A stretch of DNA of 64,000 bases, taken from positions 49,162,745 through 49,226,744 of the forward strand of contig CM075102.1 of NCBI GenBank assembly GCA_037576195.1, read 5' to 3'. Made by a program: the position numbers and the translations under genes. Numbering within the stretch: the first letter of the stretch is position 1; every line of letters begins with the position of its first letter. Below are positions 24,037 through 34,680 of this stretch, one piece after another. The stretch is from Phytoseiulus persimilis (Eukaryota > Arthropoda > Arachnida > Mesostigmata > Phytoseiidae). The notes below the pieces were generated by a model. It did not search any database, had not been told where the DNA came from, and saw nothing but the letters and a program-made list of their open reading frames with translations.

Positions 24037-25128
24037 CCTTCAAGGAGCATTGAGTGCAGAGTTTGCACTCCGGGAGAAGGCTGCAAGTGTTCTACACAAA
24101 GTTTCCTGAGTGACTGACTGCTACGGCGAAACGGGGGACTGCCACAGCTAGCGAAATCAACCGAAGCAGAGTTTTTTGTAACCGACTGAGGCTCCGTCGG
24201 GAGCACTCACCCGCAGAGCATCCTAGCTGGAACCAATCGATGATTCCCGATCTTTCTGTAACCAGAGCGTTGCTATTCAATATCAAGTTCAGGAGGCACG
24301 GCTTTATAGGTTGGGGCGGGTGCTAGGGCCTTTCGGGCCGTATGAGTTGGCAGCCGTCGTCTGGAATCTTGGATTTGGAGCAGACCCCCGCATGCAGTCG
24401 AGAACCAGGGAGAGCAGCAGAGAACCAACTCGCTCAGATCCATAGGATTTCCGTGGTTCTCTAGGAATCAAGACAATGAGGGTGAGTCCATGAATCCGGA
24501 GCGACGTTCATCGGGCACTTCTCGGGATTCTCAAACCTACCAGGTTGACATCCCAAGAGTGTCTTCTGCCTAAGCTCGTCCGAACGTCCGCCGGAATCGC
24601 AGGCTACGCGTCGCACGTTCTTTTCCATCAGGGATTAGTTCTGCCCCGCAGGCAACCTCGGAACTCGTGTCATCACCAGGAGCTCTCATTGTTACCTGAG
24701 GGCGCTCCCTAAGCATAGTGAGCGCTTGACATGGTTGCTCTACGGATTCTGAAGGACGGCGAACGCTGATAGCTGGCGCGCGATAGTAGTTGACATCACT
24801 GGAGTCAGTCGAAGAGTTCGGAAGCTATGAGCTGATGTGGACCCTAATCACTTATTCATCATGAGGAGCCTTCTGATAGTGTTTCAACGAATTCTCTCTT
24901 GAAACTTCGTAGCCGGGAGGGTTGTTCGATAAGCGCTTTTCGGACCCGCGGGGACTCTCGATGATTCGGAAGGGATCTTCGCGATTTCATATCAGTGAAT
25001 GAGCTGCCTCCCAAGAGAACAACTGATTCTCCGCAGCCATCGACTCAACTGGCGGCTCTGTGAGTTCTATTCGATTGATACATGGACTATGAACAGCGGC
25101 TGCGATTCTGGGAGCACTGCCTCCGAGA

Positions 25129-25163
<35 letters not shown>

Positions 25164-25434
25164 GACGCTCCTTTTTCGCGACGCCGACTCTGAGCCTCTC
25201 TGTTCGAAACTCGCGATGCTCTTTCCGAAACAGCTGCAATCTCTTGCCCCCATCAATCTTGAAGATCGATCGAGCCTGGAGACTTCTGAATGATGGAATG
25301 ACGGCCTGTACCGTGTCACCAGGAAGAATCCGATCAAATTTTGCCTGAATAATCCAGCACGCACTAATCGTCCCTCTTGAAGAGGAACAGGCGAAGATCA
25401 TTCTTTCGCACTCATTATCAGCTCTTTATTAAGC
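24037..25434. other. Intergenic region between ERp29 and the DRC4-like gene
   Basis: The ERp29 promoter and the end of the DRC4-like transcript should lie here. No further gene is supported. The main feature is a 32-base G run at 25131-25162. Open frames crossing it encode only polyglycine or polyproline from that run. Confidence 0.55.
25131..25162. repeat. Homopolymer G32
   Basis: Thirty-two consecutive G on the + strand (C on the -) follow a GAGAGA lead-in. It could form G-quadruplex structures. The exact length is unlikely to be reliable, given the other homopolymer problems in this window. Confidence 0.9.
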
Positions 25435-25440
25435 CTGGCG
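25435..25440 (-). promoter_or_regulatory. Polyadenylation signal AATAAA of the DRC4-like gene
   Basis: A perfect AATAAA reads on the - strand about 160 bases after the proposed stop codon at 25599. It supports the 3' end assigned to this gene. Confidence 0.6.
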
Positions 25441-25598
25441 GGGCAGAAACGTTGCGGCTGGTGATACGAATCGCTAGGGCGCCCCATGAACGATGGACAG
25501 GGGAGCATTCATAGAAACTATAGTGTCCTTTATGTCTTGATCGCGACATTGAATATTCCTCTTCAATTTCTGAGGCACTGCGACCCCGACGCCTGATC

Positions 25599-27467
25599 TC
25601 ACTGCTGGGAGTCCTCCAGCGATAGTTTCTCAATGCCGCTGAGAGTTTCCTCGGACTCTCCGCCCTCACTGCCAGATCCCAAAGCAAGATCCAGTTGTTG
25701 TCGTACCTGGAAGTCGACGAACCACGTCAAGCAGCGTTCGAGTCGATATCGGCGAGAAACTGTTTGCGGGAAGCAGTTCTGGGAAAACATTCTGCCACTC
25801 TGAGTCTTCCGCAAGTGCTCGTCTCTATGATCTGGCTCTGTACCTGCGCGCTCTTGTAAGACGATCTCGAATGGATCTGGTTCAACGTCGCCACGAACGT
25901 GGAGTACAGCTCGTCACGCTCCTCCGCGGCTTTTTTGAAGTACTCTTCAGCCAACAGGACTTCAGACTTCAATAAACGATCTCGCCGGCCAGCTTGTAGG
26001 TTTCTTCGCGCAGTTGCTGCAAGGGTGCGTTCTTCGAATTCGGATAAAATATTGATGATTCGAGAACGCGATGCGGACATCTCCCGGGAACATTTGAGGC
26101 TGAGTTTGGAGCACCCTCCAGACGATTGGAATCGAGGGAGATTCCAGAAGAGATCCTACTCACATCGAACTTGCCCCGATTCCCTTTGAGTCTTTCGAGT
26201 TTCTGACTCAGTTGTTTATTCTCTGCAAGAAGCTGTTGAACCTATAGCGATGAAAAGATCGATAATTTTTCGCAACTTTTGATAAATGCAGCGCGAATAC
26301 TCCCCAGTCAGAGATGAGGAATGACACAGAGACACGCACTTTTTGTGTTGCGAATTTGAGCTGTCGTTTTAGCAGTTGGTTCTGTTCGTCCAGGTGATCA
26401 CATCGCGACCGTGTGGAATTCTGTTCTGCCTGCTCACAGAGAGATAATTTGTTGTCTCGAGGGCCGTATCGACGTATCGCAGGATGTCATGCAACCTTTG
26501 AGATCTCCGTACCCGAGAGCACCTAGCTTACCTGTAGTTTCTCGATGTAGGCAACGTTAACTTTGAGAATATGTTCACAGTTTTCTTTGGCATCTTCGAG
26601 TGTTCTCTCCAGCCTAACAGTGATTCGAATATGAGCTGGGGAATCGTTCGGATTCTGACCTCATGCGGTTGCCCGCATGATATTCTTATGGACACGAATG
26701 CGTGAAACGCAGAAAACATGCATGTCGATTCCCGAAATACCTGTTCTGCTCGCCGTTGACGAGCTTCTCCAGATCTGTCTGTACTTCTCTCTGACCCTCT
26801 GTATTTCGTCGAGTTTCTCTTGCTCAGCAATCAAACGAGCCTGCTCAACGCGATTTTCAGTTTCAAGTCGCAGTGTTTCCATTTGCATCTCGTGCCGCTT
26901 GGAAAGCATCAATCATGTTGGTTTCCAGCTCGGTTGGATTGAGTTTCGAAACTCTGTGTCTATTTCAGAGTTTGCTTGAATCTCACGCGTTCTGGGTGGG
27001 GGAATCAACGTGGGAACCTCGTTGATCTGAGATATCTCACCTGGACCAGTTGGGTCACGTGAGTTTTGTGTTCTCTCGTGAGGTGTTCGTGTAATTGTCT
27101 CATTCGTTCTTGTAGCGCTTCTTCTGCGAGGCGGCGTCTTCGCTCGGCGTCCTCATCTCTTCGTTTCACAGCTTTGGTTTGGCCCTCGATGAGTTCAGCA
27201 ACAACATCAACGAGCTGGAAAGGATATGATGAGCAATACAGCCGAGCGGCGCCAGCCGATGATGACGACGCACGTCTGTGCGCCTATACGAGTCCGAATT
27301 CAATCCTTCTCCTACCTGTGCGCGGGTCATTCTCGAAGCCGCGATGCCGTCCACGAGAACGGTGGTGTCGAAGCGGCTCCTGGGACTCAAACTTGTCTTT
27401 TCCCCTAGTTTGTCGCGCTCCTTCCTCAACCTCATGAGACTCACGAAGGGCAACACTTTGGAGCGAA
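25599..27467 (-). CDS. DRC4/GAS8-like coiled-coil axonemal protein (5' end and frame uncertain)
   Basis: Exons seen: 27316-27467, 27041-27214, 26741-26897, 26532-26613, 26340-26429 (or to 26432), 26164-26241, and 26016 downward to a stop at 25599. Almost the whole product is charged coiled coil. Family links: VDG.A..M near the N-terminus; AKENCEHILKVNVAYIEKLQ, which aligns with the GAS8 NYYNDIT..N.ALI.SLKEQ block; NKQL; and ERDELYSTF, the GAS8 ERDELY.KF hallmark. DRC4 is a scaffold of the nexin-dynein regulatory complex in motile cilia and sperm flagella. The exon at 26741-26897 lacks one base (about 26771-26781). The last exon needs one more base at the A run 25974-25976, and probably another change near 25750. 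The C-terminus is acidic. The start could be the ATG at 27435, or an upstream exon may exist. Other coiled-coil families are not fully excluded. Confidence 0.62.
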
Positions 27468-29599
27468 CTGTAAAATGGACTTTGCATGATTCAGTGCGCG
27501 AAATAACTCATTTGTTTCTTCTGAGCTCCAATTCGTTCGATCAATCACCAGCGGTCCATCCTTTCTCTCCCGAAGAGAGATTATAGCCACGAAAGCACTT
27601 TAAATTGCTTCCCGACGGCGGTCACCTGCCTCGAATCTAACTCGAGTTGGGATTCATCGTTACGAGCGGGGCGAGCTGAAAGCGAAGCCGCTACGTGCTA
27701 CAGAGCACATATCGGCTCTGAATGCATGATGTAAGCGTTCCGTTTCCGTCTGCAGAGGTTCGGCGCTCTGGCTCGGCACCTGTGGGTTTTGTCTCTATCA
27801 TCTGACGAGATGCGAGGAAGCCCTTCTGGCTGAGACGGGACGACGACTACGACAGCGGTGGCAGCGTCAATGGCGACGGGGATGATACAACCAGAAGGCC
27901 AGAAAGCACAAAGAGTGACCAGATGCCGTCCGTCCGCCCGGCGGGCTCAAAGAAGTGGGGGCTCCTCTACAGCTTTCCGTGGGAAGAACGCATCAGTGAA
28001 CACACGGCGACTTTTTGCCGGACTGCCGTAATCTGCAGTCGACTAGTTGGCGATGCGCTCAGCTGGCTGGATTTGCTAGCCGCGTGCAGAGCATATGCTC
28101 CGCTTAGGCGGACTCGCTCTAGCGACTCCGCCCGGGACGTCGTGCACTCCGCGTGGCTGACGTGGAACGTGTTCGGTCGCGATCGAGATTTGAATCCGTT
28201 GAAGAGCACATGCCGGATTTTTGAGTGCTGTGTTCTGTTCGCGCGGTGAACAAGCGTCAAGCTCGACGTCCTACAAGACTCCAGAACCGCTATCCGGCGC
28301 TGATGGTTGAGACAACAACGTGCTGACGCACTCGTCCTGTAACTCGAGGCCCAGTTGGTTGGAATCGACCCCGAGCTTGTTAATCTCTCCCGCAACGCGC
28401 GTTCTTCATTCACCGCTTTTTCATCCGGGCATCTTCGAGAAGCGCCGGCCGAAATCTACTTCGTTTCTGCTGCCTTCCTCGGGTCCTCGAACCGACGATC
28501 GGTCTGGAGCGGCTTTCTCGGAGAGTAGGGATTATGGATTCCACTCCCGAGGTGGGAACGTGCGCCGTGAATCGGAACGCGAGCGACTGGGCTCCCACCC
28601 ACGGCTTGTTTCCGGCCTCCGGCTGGACACAGCGTCGAAGGTGCAACGCTGGTGAGCACGAAGGCGGCGAACCGCGGTGACCGCCGGGCATTTTCATCGG
28701 TTGGAATCTATCGGAGATTTCTGGGGAAACACGAGAGCTCGTACCTGGGAGATCTTTTAGGCTCGACTTCCTATGCCAGCGAGTGTCCTGTCGGATATTC
28801 AGAGGGATCGCCCAGCTTTCTCTGCCGGTGACTCGCTTGGAGGCGCGACAGTGAAACGTCGAAGATGCGCGGATCCGTCCCTAACAGCACCGGCGATTCT
28901 AACGACGCGGACGCGGCGGTGACTCGATGGCTTCTGAGGATCACAGTCCACTTCTACGTGTACAACAGACGGTGGGGACTTTTTGACACTACTTGTCACT
29001 TCACGCCAGAGCTTTGTTTGAAGGCCACTCGAGTTGCCTGGAGACAGTGGACAGACACCCCACTACGGAAGGTGAGGGCAGGGTAGCAGACCGGCGAGGG
29101 TTGTGCGTTGACCGGATACTCTGGCTCTGCACCGCGCACGCTATCCGATGGGGTGGTGCCAGGAGCAAGTCCGACTCGGTTCACCTCTCGGGTAGGCTGG
29201 ATACGCGGTTCCGAGATTTTGTTTTCGATGCGGATAGAGAAACAAAACATTCATGACGACTTCGGCGAACGAGAAGGCTCATTCCCAAAGACGGAAAACA
29301 GCACGGCCAGAGGAAATGTTATCGGTGCGGTTTGCTTGGTGTTCACAACCACCGCCGCCACCACCTGGGTGGAGCAACTCTGGTGACTCATTCACCCGAC
29401 AGAGAAGAGCTGCGTTTGGCACCATTCGTAACATAAACTCGTTGTGCGTGTTGTCGGGACAGAACTTTCCGCTAGGTCTGGGAGAGTCTCTCCGTAAGGT
29501 ATGTTCCACGACCAACGTCAAGACTTCGGGCTCGAACCCATAGAGAAGCTAGTCTCATTGTCGGTTCCGAGTAAAATAGTTTCGATCTCAGTATTTCCG
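27468..29599. other. Region between the DRC4-like gene and NAGA 3' end
   Basis: Nothing supportable was found in 2.1 kb. It is GC-rich with several overlapping open frames of 100-150 codons on both strands. This is the pattern of stop-poor composition rather than coding. It should contain the DRC4-like promoter and possibly a first exon. Confidence 0.5.
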
Positions 29600-29605
29600 T
29601 TTATT
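29600..29605 (-). promoter_or_regulatory. Polyadenylation signal AATAAA of NAGA
   Basis: A perfect AATAAA reads on the - strand 64 bases after the NAGA stop codon. It fits a very short 3'UTR. Confidence 0.65.
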
Positions 29606-29668
29606 GTAGGAGTGGAATGCTCGGTGTACCCCGATACACTTCGATCACTTGAAACGTTTGAATAACAG

Positions 29669-32069
29669 TTACTGGCCGTCAGACTTGGATCCGAACGAAT
29701 CTCTCCCCATTCCACCAAGAATCTCCGGGACTGGTGGGTTCTTCGGGGCTTCTTGCGGGCCAACACCCATCTGCGACATCAGGTAACCTTGGCTCCCGGA
29801 CTCTCGTTGGCGCTCGCGACCGCTCAAAGGTTTTCGAGAATCATATGACTCCTGTGTCGTCTTGTCGGACTCGTTGATTGTTGCTTTGAGCATCACGACT
29901 CCACTGGGATTCACGCGAACGGCCAAAAAGTCGTCAGGTAACATGAGTTCATTCACGAGCGTCCCCTCGAAGAGATCCGAAAAATTGTAGCCGAGTTCAA
30001 AGTTCAGGCCAATCGAGGCGAGGGATATCTGCGGAAGGAGTTTCAGACCATCAAAAAAAGCGCTCAAATTTCGCTCTGGTCTCTGCAGGCCTCCCAAGGT
30101 TTTTTTGCTCAAACTAATTGTGCATGCCACGCAGAGAACCGAGATAATCCAATTAAGTTTTCTTCATGCACGCAGCTTACGTTGACAAGCCTTGCGCCGC
30201 CCATGTCGTTCCTGTTATGTATCGCCAGAGCCGCTGACATGGAGCCATCACGCGCCCTCGGTCCGACGGGACGGATCCAAATCTGGATGGATTTGTCCTG
30301 GAGCACGTGCTCTGAGTTATTGTTATTGCTTCTGTGTAGGATTATGTGGGACCTCAGACAACGCCCTTCCTCGTTCCTCGGAAGCGTCTCCCATATTCTT
30401 TCGAGTTCGCCGATTCTTTCGAGTTCGAATTATTCCACGGAAATTCTCGAAAAAACACTCACATTGAAAATCCTGCGTCCCATTCGACCGTAGCTGTCTT
30501 GATCGACAGCGATGACATCGGAGTTGAGAAGGATTGCCTTGAACGAGGATCGATCTTACGAAGATCTGCAGATATGAATAGAGGCGCGGCTAGAATCGCC
30601 CAAATCGCCATTTGAGTTTTCGCTTGATCGACGCTGAGCCCAAAGTCTCCGATAACGAGCTGCAACGAGGAACGATGTTCGAAACATTGATAGTTTGTCA
30701 TGGGTTTTTGAGAGTCCCCGGAAAGCCCGGAGTCGTTCGAGACTGCGGCGTGTCGGGATCACGAAATAGCGGGAATCCCGCATTGGCTTCCTGACATTTC
30801 CTGACCGAAATCACTGACCATGTCGGGATCGCTCCAAGCGCCAGGACCGCTGTGGGGAATCAGATCATCCTGAACCGTCGCGTAGTAATCCATGATGGCC
30901 GTCACGCTCTGCCAGGAGTCAGCGATGTCGTTGAAGTTACGCCATAGATTGCAATGTTTTGAAATGCTGTTGTAGTCGGGTTTTCGTTTATCAAACTGGT
31001 AAGCAGGCCAAGAGCAGGAGAAGACGATGCTGCGATTCGAGGCCCGTAGCGCCCCGAGTCATCTCCGGATAAACTGTAATTAAATGGATTTTGTGTTGCG
31101 TCCTGAACTCTGACGCGCCTCCGCTGGATTTCTTGAAGATTCATCCTCTACAAACTTACTCGCATCCATCTGGTCCGGGTCGGCGTAGCAGCCGTCCAGT
31201 TTGAGCATATCCACATCCCACGCGGCGTATGTGTTCGCGTCTTTCTCGAAAAATCCTTCACTTCCTGGGTAACCCCCGCAGGTTTTCGTGCCACAGTCCT
31301 GGTATATACCCAACTTCAGACCGCGGGCGTGCATCTGCGGAACGCATTCGTTTACTTCGAGTCCGCTCGGCGCTCCACGCGGACACTACGTTCTATCTAT
31401 GGAATATGAGAGTTCGGAACGAGTAAATGGTTCGCCAAGGAGCCGCACCGCTCAGCGGATGACCATCGGGTTATAGAGTGGGCTTCTCGACTCACGTAGT
31501 CTGCCAACCATTTGATACCGTGCGGGAAACGTGAGTAGTTCGCTTGAAGCACTCCGTCGAAATCCCTCTGTGAAGACATCCAGCAATCGTCGATGTTGAC
31601 ATACTCGTAGCCTGCTTGTCGATAACCTCTGAGGTCATGATGTCGGCCATTCGAGTGTACAAGTTCTCGCTGCGAAGATTGATTTTGTGGGAATGTGCTA
31701 AGACTAAATTTCAAAAACAGCAACTTCCGCGAGGCGAGGCGGATTCGGCTGCAGAATACTCTGCCTGTTACAGAGCTCGAATGTTGAGAAATGACGGCGA
31801 TCGGCTACGAGTCCACGAAAGAGCTATCCCGTTTAATCGGCTATATGGAGTCGACATCAATCCGCCCCTATTCAGGTAACCGGTGGAGGATACTCACTGT
31901 ATACACGAATCTGGATACTTCTTGCAATCAACTTCACACAGGAACCGTTCCCAAGACAACCAACCCATGGGAGGAGTTGGGACCAGTCCATGTCCAGCGT
32001 GTATGCGTTCTGAACCGTGAGACTCACGAAGTATATCAGAGCCGTTTCGGAGGAATGCCAAGAACGCAT
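29669..32069 (-). CDS. NAGA: Alpha-N-acetylgalactosaminidase (GH27, alpha-galactosidase family), four frame breaks
   Basis: Eight exons (31898-32069, 31496-31669, 31160-31334, 30819-31073, 30463-30659, 30181-30297, 29669-30028; the first holds start and signal peptide, giving seven separate blocks). GH27 signatures run in order: [62 protein letters not shown] with the nucleophile Asp, [19 protein letters not shown] with the acid/base Asp, [10 protein letters not shown] and [12 protein letters not shown]. Ser and Ala in SCSWPAY are the residues that favour N-acetylgalactosamine; alpha-galactosidase A has Glu and Leu there. It removes terminal alpha-GalNAc in lysosomes. Breaks: one base missing at about 31991, one C missing at 31626, one C extra at 31052-31055 and one C missing at 30537. 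Catalytic residues are all kept, so sequencing error is likelier than decay. The last exon adds a hydrophilic tail of about 55 residues. Confidence 0.92.
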
Positions 32070-33604
32070 TCTGTGAGATCTGAGTTTGTTGATGAAGGAG
32101 AAACGCCTTCAGCGCAGCAAAGGGGGCAGCTGTTATTTCCGAAACAGGTGTTCTGTGGATTTCGGTCGTCCGTTAGAAAACGGGGCAAAATAAACTAACA
32201 GACCTGTCGGGAATCCGTAGTGCCACAAACAGTGAGTTGAGAGCGTGACTCGGGGAAATCGCGTCAGATCGAGGAGACGGCGCCTTTAAGAACCGTTTTG
32301 AGCATCGACGCGAGCAACTGAGCGTCGAGAAGAAGGAATCGGGAGCTAGAGAGGGTGTGCGAGTTTAAGATGTTCCTCCGCGTATCTCTCCGTACAAGAG
32401 GCAATGCGTTGGATAGCAACTGTGAATGACCGTCGTCGTCGACGCCGTTGTCGAGTTCACAAACAAGCTAACGTACCGCCGCCGTTCGTGACGCTGTCGC
32501 AAACTCCGCCGCTGAATGGGAGTGCACGAGAGCTCTCTCGAACTAGACAGAGTTCAAGTTCGCTCAAGGGTCCGAGAACGAGCCATTGTCAAACAAACTT
32601 CGAGACTTCATTAGTCGGGGAAAAACTACCGGAGTTGAATGGAGACGAGGCCGAGGGCTCTTGAGAGATTACGGCTTCGACAACGACTCGATAGGACGCG
32701 GCCGCCTCCTCGGAGTGTGTGGAAATCTGACTAGATGAGATGGCAATGTTCCCGGACGTCGGTAACAGCTTTTGTGAGGGAGACCCTACAATAGCCCCCG
32801 CGAGTAAGACCAATCCTGACCCAGTTCGAAAAATCTTCGGTGAATTCAGGTGTTCAGATCTGAGCTTCGTGCAGGCATGCAGGAAAATATGCAGGTCTCA
32901 GAACACTGTCGTTCGGGCGTTCCGGTGCTCGAACAAGTGGGCGACAGCGATTTTGAGTAATCCGATCCACAAGCCGAATGGCGGGCCGTTTCGGATTCCG
33001 GTGACGACTTTGGTGTCATTTCCGAAGGCTGATGCTATATATGTAGCTCTCTTCTCGGCGGTTCTGCACACTGTGGGCTCTCATCCAGCAATCAGATTCG
33101 ATAACTCCGTGGATGTGGGTCTGCTTCTGCCAAGAAGTTTTGGTGGGAGTGCAGTTGAGGCTGTCAGCGAGAATGATCAAAGTAAAAGAGTACACGGTGC
33201 TTCGTATGCTCTATGAATACTTTATTCAAGATAAATACTTGACGTGCAAGAAGAACTTGCCGATTACCTATTCATTAGGTATCAATCACTAGTGGGAGGC
33301 TCACCGATATGTCGTGGAGCCCAAAGTATAAATTTCATCATCATCCTGAAGTCATTTTCCACGACTTCTACAACTTCAGCCGAACATTCTTCCATGATCG
33401 TAATTGTCACTCGTAGTTACTCAGTGTTAGCCTCTTCGATCTTCATCATTTTTTACATTTCAACGATATTTAGAATTTTATTCGGCACCAACAGACAGCG
33501 TCGACTTGTCCTAGGCATCATCGTCTCTTAAGTATGTCCACTCTATTCACAGATAAACAGAACAGTCGTATTTCGGGAACAGCTCGGATCTCCCGTGTAT
33601 CTCT

Positions 33605-33631
33605 ATCATCATCATCATCATCATCATCATC
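33605..33631. repeat. Microsatellite (ATC)9
   Basis: Nine perfect ATC units, about 1.5 kb upstream of NAGA. This is an ordinary trinucleotide microsatellite. Confidence 0.9.
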
Positions 33632-34089
33632 AGATCTCTGAATATAACTCGATTTAAGATGGGTGAAACATAACGAAGATAACCATCGGATAGAGACGAA
33701 TTTCTTCCGAACGATCCCTCAAGCACTGACATGATCGAATCAGGCTCACGACGACGGATCCTTAATGAGATGAACACAAACAAATGCAAGGAATCGCCTA
33801 CGTTGAAGCATGGCCTTGGATACACTACATCGCCGCCAACTGAGGCTTTCTGCGCGAACCACTCAATCTCTCATCCTGAATGCATCCGTGACTATCAATC
33901 AGCCTCGGCAACCAGGCAGACGGCCAGACGGGCGGACGGACAGACTGAGAGAAAGGGCTCGAAGCGAAAGGTCTTCAACTCAAGAAATCCGATCGCCGAG
34001 CGTGCAATCAAAGAGCTGGGAAACATTGCTCTTTTTGTATTAGAAGAATCGTAGGCTTCCGGTTCATCTTTTCTTTCTGCCTTCTCGTT

Positions 34090-34680
34090 TCAGCCAACAC
34101 AGGCGCTAAGATGGTCATCACGCACGCGGACGATGATGGAAATGGAGGCGTAGTTTGGACGAAATCCTACCGCGAAGGCAATCTGCAGTATACGATGCGC
34201 ATCAACCAACCAGACGTGCCTATGGTTGAAAGGTCCGGTGGCGTTGAATAACAATGGACGGTCATATTTCTGCGCTGGCGGCAGCGGCAGACAGTCGGAG
34301 CCCCCAGACCAGCCTATTCCCCCGTTGTGACTGAGATTGACCAGCCAGGTCCAGAAAAGTAGGATTGTGAGTTTCAAGTTCGCCCAGCAACCCGACTACG
34401 TCTTCCGGATCCACATCTGAGCTCGGTGCATGCCCGGTGCCCAAAAGGTTCGATCAAGGAACGCATGGCTCTTCGAAACAGTCAGAGTTCTGGAGCCTCC
34501 TACTAGCCTGGGAATCCGTCTTCTCGGAAGCATTATCACAATATTTGAAAGTGGGTTGCGACATGACTGCTCGACCGCGATGCTTTTCTCCTGCGCGTAG
34601 AGCTCACTTGGAAAATACTCCAAGGGTGCGCACTCAGATCCCGCTCGATCAGGCTTCCGAATAATCTTGGCACCTCTTAA
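34090..34680 (-). other. Possible disrupted coding fragments, unidentified
   Basis: Several - strand segments look protein-like but lie in different frames. One begins RLFGSLIERDLSAHPW and ends at CAA|GTGAGC (34613/34612). The second contains DPEDVVGLLGELETHNPTF. A third contains KYDRPLLFNATGPFN and ends at a TGA near 34090. In view of the frame breaks in neighbouring genes they could be pieces of one gene upstream of NAGA. I do not recognise the family, and chance open frames are an equally good explanation. Confidence 0.2.
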
